From Punica granatum (Eukaryota; Streptophyta; Magnoliopsida; Myrtales; Lythraceae): a stretch of DNA of 64,000 nucleotides. This document shows, in pieces, positions 24,008 to 35,462 of the stretch. The notes under the pieces are model-generated. The model did no database searches, was not told the DNA's origin, and saw nothing but the letters and a program-made list of their open reading frames with translations. Made by a program: the position numbers and the translations under genes. How positions within the stretch are numbered: the first letter of the stretch is position 1; every line of letters begins with the position of its first letter. Where the stretch lies: the NCBI RefSeq assembly GCF_007655135.1, contig NC_045129.1, positions 39,433,122 to 39,497,121 on the forward strand, read 5' to 3'.

Positions 24008-25480
24008 TCAAGCCCAGAGGGCAAGGATGGACATAGACGTAGAGCCAACAGTGAGGGCGATGAAAGACGCCTTCTTCAGCCACAGACTAGAGTTCATAAG
24101 CTGGTTATGGAAAAAATCGACAGCTATCAGATCTACCAGAGCCATGTATATGAGTATGCCGGAAGAGAGGGATCCCAGCAGACCTTCCATGATCAAGGCA
24201 TTCGGGTTGTTGTCGTCGTAACCTGTGATCGAGAACACAATCATGCCCAACACTATGCCCATCGGAGTCGTGACGGAGAACATGAAGCACATGTAGGCCG
24301 TCGTCCCGAATTTGAAACTCGCCTGTCATAGTAGGGGAATTCCAAATGGTAAATATGTATATATATATATGGTAAATCAACATAAATATATATATATGTC
24401 TAATGAAATTCATAGACATGTTCGTGATCATGCATGCAAATTAATGATTCTTCACTTTGTTCAAGGTGTCCATCAATACAACAAAATCCGATCCTTGTCG
24501 ATTAGGCAATGCCAAGCGATTATAACAATTTCTAAAAGATCATTGTTGCTATTATTATTATTATTATTATTATTATAATTCACAAAGCGATCATAATCAT
24601 ACTAATACAATCAGCCGCAGAAATTTGACAGATTTTTCCACGCGTGAGCAAACTCGAAATTGCCATAAATGAAATGAATTTAACAGAGTTTGGGTGAAGA
24701 TTGGGGAATTTCGATCAATTGGGTGAATGAATGAATTCTGGTGGATACCTGAGCAATGCAGCCGCCGAGACCCATGCCTTCGAAGATCTGATGAAAGGCG
24801 AGAGCAGCGACGAGGGGTCTAATGGTGCACTGATTCTGAGACATCCCCATGGTTACCCCGATGATCACGGAGTGGAATATGATCCCAATCTCCAGCACCT
24901 GAGACACCAGCCTCTGCTTCAGCTTCGCGAGCTCCTCCGCCTCCGCCGGGGCCGGGGCCGGGTCATGGGCATGGCAGCTCAGCTCCCCCGACTCCATTAC
25001 GGTCCCCAGCTCACGAGATAGCTTCTTCTCCTGCTCCTCCGGCCCCAGGCCGAGGGGCTTGTACTTGTAAGCCCCGGCGGCCTTCTCGGGGCTGTGGGCG
25101 TGCTCCACGTGGGAGCTGGCGGTGAGGTCGACGAAGAGCGCGAGGAGGGCGCCGAGGAGGGTGACGAGGCCGGAGAAGGGGAAGTCCCTCCAGGGGTGTC
25201 GGGTGGCGACGGAGCAGTCGGAGAGGGAGTCGAAGGCTTCGGGAAGGACGTGGACGAGGGAGGTGGAGAGGATGACGCCGGCGGCGAAGCACTTGATGAG
25301 GAGGACGGCGCGGTCGTAGGCGGGCTTGCCGTGGAAGAAGCGGGCGAGGAGGACGGGGGAGGAGATGCCAGCGACGCTGGTGAGGAAGATGACGAGGATG
25401 GAGATGAGTTTGAGGTGGGTCGCCGCCCGGCTGTCCCTGCAAGCGAGCTCTCGAACCGTGTCCGTCACGCACCCACCCAT
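24008..25480 (-). CDS. ZIP6: ZIP family zinc/iron transporter, ZIP6-like
   Basis: Two exons on the minus strand: 24749-25480 (732 nt) and 24008-24322 (315 nt including stop), joined in phase 0 by a GT-AG intron (donor GTATCC). Protein 348 residues; Arabidopsis ZIP6 is about 341. The N-terminus [20 protein letters not shown] and the whole length align with ZIP6 rather than the ZIP1-5 group, and there is no signal-peptide-like start. Eight membrane segments are expected: 1-3 before a variable loop (about 121-188, with a short VEHAH motif), 4 with H203-SVIIG, 5 with H230-QIFEG-x-G, 6-8 in exon 2. The paired His/Glu residues of segments 4 and 5 form the metal path in the family. It ends LALWA, as in relatives. 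Substrate is inferred as Zn2+ and possibly other divalent metals. No lesion seen. Confidence 0.94.
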
Positions 25481-26360
25481 CTCTTCTCTGTGCGCGCGCG
25501 CGTATCGCTCTGAGGCTGAGGTTCTTCGTCTCTGGTGGTGGGGTGTGGTCTGGTCTGGTCGATCAGAGATCAGTGTCCGAGCGAGCTTTGCTTCTCTCCT
25601 CAGCTCAGCTCAGCTCTGCTCTGCTCCCCGTCGTTCGTAAATTTCGGGGATTTCAGTTGCAACTTACCGTCTTTCCCCCCAGCCCGCACGTGACTTTGTG
25701 GCTCTCTGCTCTTGACTGATTGAATTTTCTGACGCCTTGCTTTTCCGTAATAACAATGGCGGGCCATGTGTGTGCGCATCATCACCATACAAATCAATCT
25801 ATATCTAATATACCTGATATTACAAAATTCTAAACTAAATTTTCATGTGACTACATCATTAAAATAAAAAATATAAACATAGTTTTCTCGCGATATCATG
25901 TCGTCATCACTGTATTAAAATAGTTTCTATATGTATATATATTTACCAGGAAATATTCTCATGTAGATAGCTAATTGAATACATTCATAATATATAATTT
26001 CTTATTTAATTATATATTGAAATATATAGAGTATGTACATATAACCAACAAAAAAATATGCAATAGAATATGTAGAGTATGTATGCAGTAGATTATACAT
26101 AAGCAAATAATATGCAGTATAATATATAATGCACATTGCCCCCAAATATATATGTATATTAAATATAACCGAATTTAATTCAATTTATTTATGCAAAGGA
26201 AATTTTTATGTTCTTTTATCAAGAATATATTCTTATATATTATGTATTTATAATTATAGTGCAATATTTTGATAGATAGGAAATTTTCTAAATAATTATT
26301 GAGGAAACAATTTTTTTAGTGCGAATTGAGGAAATAATTATTAATATTTAATAATTATGT

Positions 26361-26395
<35 letters not shown>

Positions 26396-26489
26396 GGAAT
26401 ATATACGTATATACACGTTGCTCAACCTAATATACATGTATATATATAAAATAAAATAAAATATATCTATTCCTAGAATAATTATATCG
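25481..26489. other. ZIP6-like upstream region and AT-rich intergenic DNA
   Basis: 25481-25630 is the likely leader and core promoter of the ZIP6-like gene, read on -. It contains a short GC/CG run at 25491-25502 and a CAGCT/CTGCT repeat near 25600-25625. From 25800 onward the sequence is very AT-rich, with (AT)n near 26361-26392 and no coding potential. Confidence 0.45.
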
Positions 26490-26670
26490 TGGATAAGTTC
26501 AAGCAGATGGGCGCTAATTCCGCTTAAGTAAGGTATTAGGTTCGAGTCCTTGTGAATATATAAAATTCACGCTAGTAAAGCTTTATCCCTTAGTGGGCCG
26601 ATCCGGTTCGATTGGATTAGTCGGGACCTGATTAGGCTTTTAGATACTAGAATTCATACCGAAAAAAAAA
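26490..26670 (+). mobile_element. SINE related to family 1
   Basis: Contains a B box AGGTTCGAGTCC and, near the 3' end, ATTGGATTAGTCGGGACC and GATTAGGCTTTTAGATACT, which parallel the family 1 block GACTGGATTAGTCAGA..TTAGACTTTTGAATA. It ends with CATACCG followed by an A-rich tail. The head differs from family 1, so it is a related subfamily; the left end is approximate. Confidence 0.65.
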
Positions 26671-27360
26671 GAAAGAAAAAAAACATAAGAAAGAAAAACA
26701 AAAATGGCTAGACGCTCAAGTTTGACTGGCTAACTCATCTTTATTTGTGGGGATGGGTGTGAATTCCATTATCTTTGTGGAGTTAAACTCATTTTCTTTT
26801 TTCCACCGAAAAAAATAATTTATTTTCTTTTGAGGTGCAGTCGAGTCCAACTTTTTTGGCTCACGCATGGCTTCATTTGGCATGCAAATTATAACTTAAC
26901 ATTTTACAATGATTTATTTTAGCGATTTTCTTTTTTCCTTTTTACAATTATTTATTCATTTTTTCATAAAAAGAATATATATGGTGCTAGTAGGATACAA
27001 ATTCATAGCAGATTATTTACCATTATATAATCTCCTTTTTTCCTTGCTAGAATGTGTAAATGGAACCTCATCAATGTGATACCTAACAAAACAATTATGG
27101 GAGAATTATAACTGTGATCCTAAAAGTTCGTCATTTTTGACATTGAGTCCTAAAAATTTAACTTTGAAAAAACGAGTCCTTAATGTTTGATAAACTAGAA
27201 ACTCTTAGTCCTTTCCGTAACCCGCTGTTACGGAGCTGCTGACAATTCTCCAGTGGGGTGTGCCGTGAAAGCCATAGAACAAAGGTTTTGAATGACAGTT
27301 GCTTAACAACAGTTTTAGAACAGCGCATACATATTTATATAGGTAGCCCGACTCCCTGGC
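26671..27360. other. Intergenic, possible DNA-transposon remnant
   Basis: No gene. At about 27097-27245 there is a segment (AACTGTGATCCTAAAAGTT ... CGTTACGGA-type sequence) that looks like one end of a Mutator-like MITE similar in style to the 54.5-kb element, but no matching second end is visible before the TRIM begins. Confidence 0.35.
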
Positions 27361-27888
27361 TGTTATTAAATTTCCATTGGGGTTATACGGGCTCAGGCTC
27401 ATTTTCACTTAAAAGCTCAAGCTGATAAGTGGTGGTACTCAAGTCTCATATAAACCCATGGATATTCTTTTTCTTTTCCGATGTGGGATTTATCCCATTT
27501 TTACTCCTCAACACCCGCCCTCACGTGCAACGTGTGGTCTATTTCTGCCTACACGTTGTCACGTGCCCTTAAACACCCGCCCTCAACAATTGACCTCGAG
27601 CCGGGCTCTTCTTCCGTGCTCGGGCAAGGGGGAACTAACACGAGGCGCACACTTTGGCTGCACTCGGACATATTGAGCCTGACGCGGTGTGGGTGCGCAC
27701 ACGCGCGTGGGCGCGCTACGCGTAACCTGGACTCTGATACCATATTAAATTTCCATTGGGGTTATACGGGCTCATGCTCATTTTCACTTAAAAGCTCAAG
27801 CTAATAAGTGGTGGTACCCAAGTCTCATATAAACCCATGGATATTCTTTTTCTTTTCCGATGTGGGATTTATCCCATTTTTACTCCTG
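27361..27888 (-). mobile_element. TRIM (miniature LTR retrotransposon)
   Basis: Two direct repeats of about 145-150 bp (27364-27513 and 27743-27887) share TTTCCATTGGGGTTATACGG, the CTTAAAAGCTCAAGCT block and CCGATGTGGGATTTATCCCA. Between them lie only about 230 bp with no coding sequence. Next to the right repeat, 27732-27742 reads CTCTGATACCA, which on the minus strand is TGGTATCAGAG, complementary to the 3' end of initiator tRNA-Met: a primer-binding site, so the element runs on -. The left repeat ends CTCAACA; the right one stops at TACTCCT and lacks the last bases. Short LTRs, PBS and no genes define a TRIM. Confidence 0.85.
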
Positions 27889-28249
27889 TGGCTTTTTTGG
27901 AGCAGTTTGAGACCTGCTTTCTGATCATACGAGATCAGTATGGCTCTGATGGATGGAAATGAATTTACTGTTGTTCAAACAATAGCCAGTATCAAGATGT
28001 CAGACTGACAAAACTTTTCTGAATAGGGAGTAAAATGAATCCATTGTCAGAATGTGCAGGCAAGCAGAAAGAATCAGACTGAAATGTGTAGTTAAGGAAA
28101 ACTGTTCGAAGTTTCATCTCCTTTAACAGAGCTATGGTAAGACGTGTTTGAAGATTGAAAAGCCCACCATTTCCTGTGGCTTGAGCCACCAGGACAATCT
28201 TTGATGTCGCATGGAAAGCTCCTTCTGCGACAAATATTTATTAAAATCA

Positions 28250-28876
28250 GAAGCCACCTCCTGAATGTCCGCTTCGTCTGCAATTGCATCATCAAATGCC
28301 GCTGGTACTCCATCTACTTGGCAGTCATCATGTGAATTGCATGCCCTGTGTAGACGGGTGATCCTTGAGGATGGGACCAGTCCTCGGGTTGATCCATTAG
28401 CTTGTCCAATGAAGCTGGCCCCTTCCACCGCTTGCCTGCAGCTATAGATAGAGGCAGTGTGGGTCCCATGGCCTGAAACATTGACCGTGGGCTCCTCAAT
28501 GGTTAGATAATGCTGCGCTCCAATGATCTTGACGGGGTGGAAATTCAGGAATCAGGACAGACATGTGTAATATCTAAAGTTATTTATAAACAAGCAAAAA
28601 GGAAAAAAAATGTTCTAATGCGATGTGGAAATCCCTTGGTATGATTACTTATTGCAAGTGAAGTTGGCACCGCCCTGCAGGAGCCCCTCCACTCTCCAGG
28701 AGGGGGACCAAACCCTTAGTCATTGCATGATTCTGAATCAGGATATAAGCGCTGGAGTCGACAAACCGATAATAATGCTGCCCTCCATGTCTCAGGAAAT
28801 CGAATGATGTCCCACGATCTGGTGGACTGGACATGGAAAGTTTGGCTCGGAAACTCTAATAGAACTTTCTCCTTGC
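28250..28876 (-). pseudogene. Subtilisin-like protease (cucumisin type), N-terminal catalytic fragment
   Basis: On the minus strand, in changing frames, are the landmarks of plant subtilases: FPSQTFHVQSTRSWDII (end of the propeptide and start of the protease), YPDSESCND then a stop then GFGPPPGEWRGSC, NFTCNK, SIAAGK and KGASFIGQANGSTRGLVPSS (the region that carries the catalytic histidine in intact enzymes), and AAFDDAIADEADI. An acceptor-like CTGCAG precedes the first block at 28877-28882. Frameshifts and an in-frame stop in the D-region show decay. Intact members are secreted serine proteases. The catalytic serine region and C-terminus do not follow here; they occur, out of order, at 30860-31200. 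Confidence 0.8.
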
Positions 28877-29209
28877 CTGCAGTCCATCACACGTTAGAAA
28901 TAAGTTTCCTTGTTGGAAACCCGATCTGAGTACACAAATGGAGTGCTATCACGAATCAGCTGCAAAAATAGAGACCTAAAGGAAAACTCCCTAGCCAACT
29001 ATCCTGCGTCTTCCGTTCAGCGAGGTTAGCAGCAAAACCGTTAAAATTCCTCGTGTAGCTTCTGACAGCAGAAGCGGAGCTGTGAGGCAGAGAAAGAGGG
29101 CAATATAAGCTAATGGAAACCTTATAAACATGCAAAGGAAATTGGAAAAAAGGAAAGCAAAAAGAGAAGGCCCTATTTATTTTTTTGCTGGTGTGGATAG
29201 TGAGATAGC

Positions 29210-29800
29210 TTGAAAGATTGAGATCAGTGGTTTCAAGAAAGGAAGCTTGCCTGTAAGGTATCTAGGTGTTCCCCTTGTACCAGGGAGACTTTCGGATGAA
29301 GAGTGTCAGCCTCTTGGCGAGAAAATAGTTCACAGGATGAACGGTTGGGCTGCAAAGAAATTGACTTACGCAGGAAGGACTCAACTTATCCAATCAGCAC
29401 TGCAGTCAATGAAAAAAATTTTGGTGCAGGGCATTTATTTCGCCAAAGAAAGTTATCAGGCTGGTCGAAAGGAAATGTAAAGTCTTCTTGTGGAAAGGAA
29501 AGGATGGTAAAGCCACATTATGAGGTTTATTTGGCTTCTCATCAGTGGAGCAGGCTCTCTTTGGATAGATTGGATCAAAGCTTATCTGACTAGAGGGAGG
29601 AATTTCTGGATGCTTGAAGTCCCTGAGGATTGTTCTTATGCCTGGAGAAAATTGTTGAAATTAAGGCAGCTTGTTTATCCGCTCATAAAGCACTCAATTG
29701 GGGATGGAAGAAGCACCTGGCTCTGGTTCGACAATTGGCATCCCTTGAGTTACAGGGGCTGGTTCTGGGAATTTCCCAGCCCCTGTAACTGAAGGAGATC
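29210..29800 (+). pseudogene. LINE reverse transcriptase, C-terminal fragment
   Basis: The motifs LPVRYLGVPLVPGRLS, NGWAAKKLTYAGRTQLIQSA, FLWKGKDGKA and LIWLLISGAGSLWIDWIKAY, then GDGRSTWLWFDNWHPL, belong to the C-terminal part of plant non-LTR (LINE) reverse transcriptases just before the zinc-binding domain. The reading frame shifts near 29400-29520 and part of the usual linker is missing. After WHPL the homology stops at a 14-bp inverted repeat (29749-29789). The remaining LINE homology resumes at 33590 on the same strand. Confidence 0.8.
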
Positions 29801-30859
29801 ATATATTCTTTCTGCCAGGAATGCCGCTACAGTTTAACTGAAGGAGTGAACTGCACTAGGATTCCATTTCCGACTCAATAACATACTCTAAACACATTCT
29901 TCTGGAAACAAATTAAAGCTGCATATATATCAGGAAGCTGAAGGATACTAATGGCTCCAATTACATAATAATATCATAGCTTTAGAACATGTTGGACATA
30001 CTGTCCTGCAATATTTATTCCCATGGGCCTTAACCGACGAGCTGGATGTTCTGCTGTTGCTGCAACTGCTCCTGGAAAATTTTCGAGTTTCGACTCCATG
30101 CCGTTAAGCTTTATAAATCAATGGACATTCTGCTATGGAAACTACTTAAAGCTCTTCGATTGCAAATTCTACCATTCTAAAATCAATGCTCCCGTGCCTC
30201 CTAAGCACATGCAAGAATGAACTGAACAGTAGCTAGCCGGTTTCTTGGACTTGGATTTCAGAGCTTTGTCTACATAGCGGGACAAGAGTATCCATCTAAG
30301 ATAAAACAAGAAGTCCATAAATTACGATCTTTTCCCCAGAAAGTCAACTCTCGAATGTAAGCTCCCAAAAATATATCGAGGCAGAGAATTTGCATGAGCA
30401 CTAATTGACGCATCTTTCAGATCCAGTAGAAGGCTGAGATTGAACGATTTTCCATTGAGTGTGTCAGAAACATCGGATTCTTCTTATGTCATGGATGATA
30501 GTGAATTGTACCTTTTCAGCGTAGACAAAACGGTAGGGAACTGATGTCTTAAACTATAACATGAACTAATATGTTTCCTAGTACACTAGGGAATCCTTGA
30601 TGGCCAGGAATATCTCTTGTTCAAAGATATTGAATCAAACCAATATCCACTCTTTAATAAATCATATATATTAGAATACATTTCGGTATTGGGAAGGTCT
30701 ATATGCACCCACCATACAATCTCAGAAGAAAACTGATTTCATAAATCACACTTCTCTGAAGTATATCTTCACACGGGTTAGTACCATTTGCTCTGTCAAG
30801 GCACGTGTAATATTTGGAGATGTCATGTTAACGCTTGAAGAACCTCAGCTAGCATGCAG
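29801..30859. other. No gene recognised between LINE and subtilase fragments
   Basis: About 1 kb with short open frames only (for example 30023-30220 on +). I recognise no domain. It may be intron-like or captured sequence belonging to one of the neighbouring fragments. Confidence 0.4.
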
Positions 30860-31200
30860 CTAAGTTAAACTTGGGACACATTCTTGAAGGAAAGGACCTT
30901 AGAGACCAAACTGATGCTAATGTTTAAGGGGTAAAAAATGACAACTCGAGCCTTGTATGCCAAGTTCGAGGACCTCACTTTTGAGATGGTCCTCTTCAAG
31001 GCTGCACGGAGCCGGAGCAATGAATGTCGGTGAAGGGAGTTGATGAGCTCTAGGCTCTCTAGGACAGGTGTTGTTGCCATCGATGAGCTCTATATCGCAG
31101 CACAGGCTACACAATAAATCTATATGTAGCTGGAAACTGGGATCTACGGCCTTTGCAGGGTTGATTTGGCCCAAACCATAAACAAAGTTCCTTTCCAAAA
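30860..31200 (-). pseudogene. Subtilisin-like protease, C-terminal fragment
   Basis: Minus-strand frames read FVYGLGQINPAKAVDPSF (the conserved GAGHVNP..A.DPGLVY region of subtilases), then a Cys-containing stretch with NNTCPRE, and, after a frameshift, ARVVIFYPLNISISLVSKVL and SFKNVSQV, which match the fibronectin-III-like C-terminal domain of cucumisin-type proteases. The normally following GLVYD is altered. It lies upstream, in transcription direction, of the N-terminal fragment at 28250-28876, so the two cannot be one collinear gene. Confidence 0.75.
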
Positions 31201-31380
31201 GGTTCTCTGCTGGTATACATTTCTTTAATCTTTGAAGTTACAGGACATTAGCGTTTCAAAACATTCGTCGATCAATATTCTCAGGAGACCAACAGCGAGG
31301 GAGGGGGAAGAGTATCAGAGGATGGAGATTTGATTGAGCAGGGAGGACTGTGTAGTAGTTAAAAAATGTAGGTATTGAGA

Positions 31381-31701
31381 CTAAGGTGGCGATTAATAAA
31401 TTAAAAGTGCTTAAAAATTAAGCACTTAATTAGTTAAAGAAAGAAATGTATAGAAAGAATGGATATATGATATGGCTGAGGAGATATTTTGTGAAGGAGA
31501 AATAGCACCAATAAGTGAAAAATGACTTATTTCATTAAGTCAAATATTTTTAGTTAACCCATTAAGCAGCTTTTGACTTAATAATTAAATAACCTCATTT
31601 CTTATCTTCCTCTTTTTCTCCCATTCATTTTCTCTTATAACTAAATTGTAATTAACTTTTAAGTACTTATTTTGATTAAGTTGAAACAAACACAACCTAA
31701 G
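31381..31701. mobile_element. Putative hAT-like MITE
   Basis: The left end AAGGTGGCGATTAATAAATT..AAGTGCTTAAAAATTAAG and the reverse complement of the right end TTAGGTTGTGTTTGTTTCAA..AAGTACTTAAAAGTTAAT are imperfect inverted repeats. The right-end motif GAAACAAACACAACCTAA is common at plant DNA-transposon borders. I could not find a convincing target duplication, so family and ends are tentative. Confidence 0.45.
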
Positions 31702-32403
31702 AGAAGACCACTTTATGAGTATTATTTACTGCATCATGGCTTTATGTCAACAGTACCACGAAAAGATAATGATCTAGTGAAGCAGGATTAATGCAACAAC
31801 ACAAGCTAGTTTGGAACTAAGAAATTCCCGGTTCAATTCTCATACTCTTTTATTTTGTTTTCTTAATCTTACACTAAGCTCACATGCCACCCTTATTAAA
31901 AAAATAAATAAATCAAGTTTCTTGAGTCAATACGTTGTTGACTTTTCCAATTCCACAATGAAAAAGACGAAGTCTTCTGACTTGCTGAGTCTGCCTGATC
32001 AAGTCTTCCAGTAATCAACAAATATTGTGGGCCACATATTCAAACAGTTATAATTTTTAGAAATCGAAGGATCTTATTTCTGAGTTTTGGCAAGCCATTA
32101 TTCTTTTCTCGTTTCTCTTTTGTATGTGTTGTTAGTCGAAACTATTGCGTTCGGCGTTCCATAGCATCATTCATGAATTAATGCTTACAGGGATGGGGAA
32201 TGGAATTTCTGAGTCTATGGTAGATCAGGAGATATTTTAATGCCTTGTGGATGGCCGTGAGAGAAAACGAAAAAATTACTATTGGTCAGCTCTAGAAAGA
32301 AACTCTGGGTCATTTGAAAGCGAAGTTCAACTGAAAATGCAGAATTCGATTTATATGGGTATATAAATGCTGGACGAACTGATCAATTTTCTTATTGTTT
32401 CCT

Positions 32404-33572
32404 ATGTCCAGTTGAGGCTCCGAAGAACATAGGTGAGAGGCTCGGCAAGATGGACTGAAATTTGAATGTGGATCTGTGCACTGTATTGTACAGATGGATC
32501 ACCGGAGAAGATAATAACATCATTTGCCACTGCTGTTTTTCAAATGTGAGTCACGGGCAGGAATTCTTTCCTCCGAGCTGACCCGGCTCCCTTACTCAGC
32601 AAATGTGAGTCAATAATACAACCTGACAAATTCATCTCCTTCCAAACACCAACATTATGAATTAACCCAGCGACTTCACCAGGAACTACCTCAGTGACAC
32701 AATTCCTCCGGAATGGGGATCCATGGCAAATCTCATAAGCATGTACGCACTCTCTCTCATAAATTAAATGTGCGCACAATAAGCGACAGCGATTTGGCTC
32801 ATGATCCTTTTAACATAAATCTGCGTAAACAAACGTTGATGCAGCTTCCTTCTTGGAAACCGATTGGCTGGTCCAACCCCGAAGGAGCTTGGAATTATAT
32901 CAACTCCTGAGAGTTGGTAAGTGATGCCACCATCAGCTACAGATAATCTTCTGCCTGTTTCAGTTCCAACTGCAAAATAATTGAATCTGCATCTTTTTTC
33001 CTTTTTCCTTTTTTTTTTTCCTGTTTAGAGGCCAATCAGCTCTCAGGAGACCTTCATGCAGAACACGGAAGATCGTCCTGCCTACAAAGACTGTGTGGCC
33101 TCACTGTACCAATTAGTTTCTGCCGTCTAAAGAGGCATGGCATTGCTCCAAAGTTAGTCGAGAGTTTATTGCTGATGGGATCTGTGATACTATCACTTGA
33201 TTCTTTGCTGACTTTTAAGCACCTAATTGATTAATTAAGTTAACGGAACTTACCACGAGATTACAGTCTTTAGGAATTTATTGATGTCTTCCGTTTGTTC
33301 TTGTAGGCAATTTAACTCGAACGATTCTTACGGGATATTGCCACCAACCTTTGCCAATTTAATAGCACTTACGGACATGTGAGGTTCCATTCAAGACCAA
33401 CAATTCAACTGAGCATAGCTTGCTTGCTATATCTTCAGATTTCCCTTTTTTTTTTTTTTCCATCTGTAACAAATTACATATCCCGTGCGTGATATGCAAC
33501 CAGCTTTCTGATAACCAGTTCTTGGGAAAGATCCCTGATTTCAGCCAGAGTTGGAAAGATCTTGAGAAGCTG
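32404..33572 (+). pseudogene. LRR receptor-like kinase (LRR-VIII type), N-terminal exons
   Basis: Small exon-like blocks read in order: EAPKNIGERLGKMD, then a stop, then NLNVDLC and DNNIICHCCFSN (the N-terminal cap); TRNYLSDTIPPEWGSMANL (about 32670-32740); PKELGIISTPES ending near 32918 at a GTAAGT donor; EANQLSGDL (from 33029 after TTTAG); a 72-nt exon 33307-33378 between TAG and GTGAGG encoding ILPPTFANLIALTD; and LSDNQFLGKIPDF..WKDLEKL to about 33572. One LRR per 72-nt exon with this NYLxGTIPPEW pattern is typical of the LRR-VIII-2 receptor kinases. The stop in the cap and frame breaks mark a pseudogene. No malectin or kinase domain follows; LINE sequence begins at about 33590. Confidence 0.75.
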
Positions 33573-33589
33573 TAAGAGTTTTGGATGCA

Positions 33590-33935
33590 TTACCCTTCAA
33601 GTAAGAATAGGCAATACCTATTCAAGTTTGTTTTTAAGTTAATTCAAAATTTGCCATTGACAGTCCCCGAATGTGAATTTTGCAGGGGTGAAAATGAGTC
33701 AAGAGATCATCTCCTTTTCAGCTGCAGGTTCACGAGTGCAATATGGAAGAGCCTCTTATGCAGAATAAACAAGGACAGATAGTTCTCAACATGTATTACT
33801 GAGCTGCAATGGGTTTTAAGCTTGAAGGGGAAATCGTAGGGTGGCACTTCTCAGAAACTCTTGGAAAAGGACTATTTACAAATACAAGATATGGGCTGAA
33901 AGGAATGCAAGAATTTTTCTAGTGAAGTCGACCAA
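33590..33935 (+). pseudogene. LINE zinc-binding domain and C-terminal remnant
   Basis: The reading LPLTVPECEFCRGENESRDHLLFSCRF (about 33650-33735) is the Cys-His zinc-binding module that follows reverse transcriptase in plant LINEs (C-x2-C, then HLLFSC and IWKSL). About 100 bp later, in another frame, LRNSWKRTIYK..IWAERNARIF matches the common C-terminal W.ERN.R.F motif. It is probably the continuation of the fragment at 29210-29800, with about 3.8 kb between them. Confidence 0.7.
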
Positions 33936-34359
33936 GCCCTGCTGCATTGGTTTAGAGGGTGACTGATTTGCTGCATCTGAAGATCATTTCCATTCCTAGT
34001 GTTAGTTTCAAATTTTGCGAATTCAGTTGTTGCCAAGGCTTTAGCTTGCAGTCAGCTGTTTCTCGTTTTATTTGTATGATTTTGGATGAGTGGGTTCCCC
34101 TTGTAAATACCGCTTGATCATTAATAAGATTCACCGCTTCTCCAGAAAAAAGGAAAAATTTGGCTTTGACAGAATGAAAAAGGCTGATTCCGACTAGCAT
34201 GTGAAGTTTGGTGAAATTATCTGATCTGTGAGTTTGGCATTTTAGATCTCTTTTCTCTACCAGTATGAAATCTTTGTGACATAGCGAGCCAATGTCCAGG
34301 ATGATTGGCGACCAGGACGGGACAAAGATCACATTCTTGCAAATTAGCAATACAAACAT

Positions 34360-34912
34360 AAAACTGTATTTGGGAGTTTTAGGGGAGGGAGAGGAGAGGA
34401 GAGGAGAGGAGAGGAGAGGAAATGAAGGGAGAATGCATATGTTATCTGGAAGATTTTAGGGAGGGAGAGGAACGAAAAAGAGAGTTGATGAAACAAAAGT
34501 ATATTATAAGACAATTATACCTTCATTAATTTTAGTATGTAGTATAAAGTTACCGTTATTTTATTTATATAATAGTAGTGTACATATATTATAACAGTAG
34601 TATATACATTACAATATTACCGTTATTATATAAACACTAGTAAATAACAATAGTACAAAGTTTTTTTTTTTTTTTTTTTTGTAAAGAGAGTTGCGTAGAG
34701 AAGAGGATAGTAGCAAATAACACACACAATTCCTCCAATTTGAAAGGTTAGGAAACTCTTGACAATTGACAGAAATATAGGAAGAGTATTTCCCTTCAAA
34801 TCCTTTATTCTCCATTCCATCTCCCTCAAATAAATCTCCCAAACAAAGGAAACACTCTCCCTTCAAATCATCGCCCTCCAAATCCAATTGCCAAACACAC
34901 CCTAAGATGTTG
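34360..34912. mobile_element. Putative MITE with GAGGA microsatellite
   Basis: The left border TGTATTTGGGAGTTTTAGGG and the reverse complement of the right border TTAGGGTGTGTTTGGCAATT look like weak terminal inverted repeats, the latter a frequent plant hAT-type end. Inside are a (GAGGA)n tract at about 34390-34420 and a T-run at about 34661-34680. No coding capacity. Ends and class are tentative. Confidence 0.4.
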
Positions 34913-35419
34913 TGAGTTTCTCCCACCTTGGAAATTATCGAGTCATCTCTAGTCTCATTCATGTTGACAAAACCATGTCCTATGGTTTGCAATCGGCGAA
35001 TATTCCATGAAATCTGGAAAATTGGAGACAGTTCTCTGAATCCAAGAAAATACTCAGTGACAGATTTGAGAGGACCCAGAAAGTTCTAAATATATGTGTG
35101 GGCTCTCATGAGAGACAAGCATTGGAATAGGAATCTCTATTTCTTTTTGAAGGCATTTCTGATCTACGTGGCGCCTAACGTGGTGTAAGGGAAACAAATA
35201 ACAAAGATCCACTGAGTCAAGGAGAAGAATCATCTTCGAATTGGACACGTCAAATCCCAAATAATTAGAGAAACATTATCGAGTAGATATGATTGTTATA
35301 ATTCTTTCTTGATACTTTCAACTGTATACTCCACTGTACATTCCATATATATGTATCCTCATTATCCAGTAAAGTTAAGTGAAACCATTCTCCAAAACCT
35401 CTAACTTCTATCGTTCTCT

Positions 35420-35431
35420 TGGTATCAGAGC
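35420..35431 (+). other. Copia primer-binding site
   Basis: TGGTATCAGAGC is complementary to the 3' end of initiator tRNA-Met, the usual primer of plant Copia elements. It lies 32 bp before the gag start codon. Confidence 0.85.
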
Positions 35432-35462
35432 CAAAGAAGAGACTTCCTGCTTCACTCACATA

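Noticed and set aside
25011..25640. Arg/Pro-rich and Glu/Gly-rich open frames over ZIP6-like exon 1
   Set aside because: They are alternative frames of the GC-rich ZIP exon; the minus-strand frame has clear ZIP homology.
29752..29800. Helitron 3' terminus at the hairpin
   Set aside because: The arms are longer than usual and no CTRR end follows at the expected 10-12 bp; a template-switch origin fits better.
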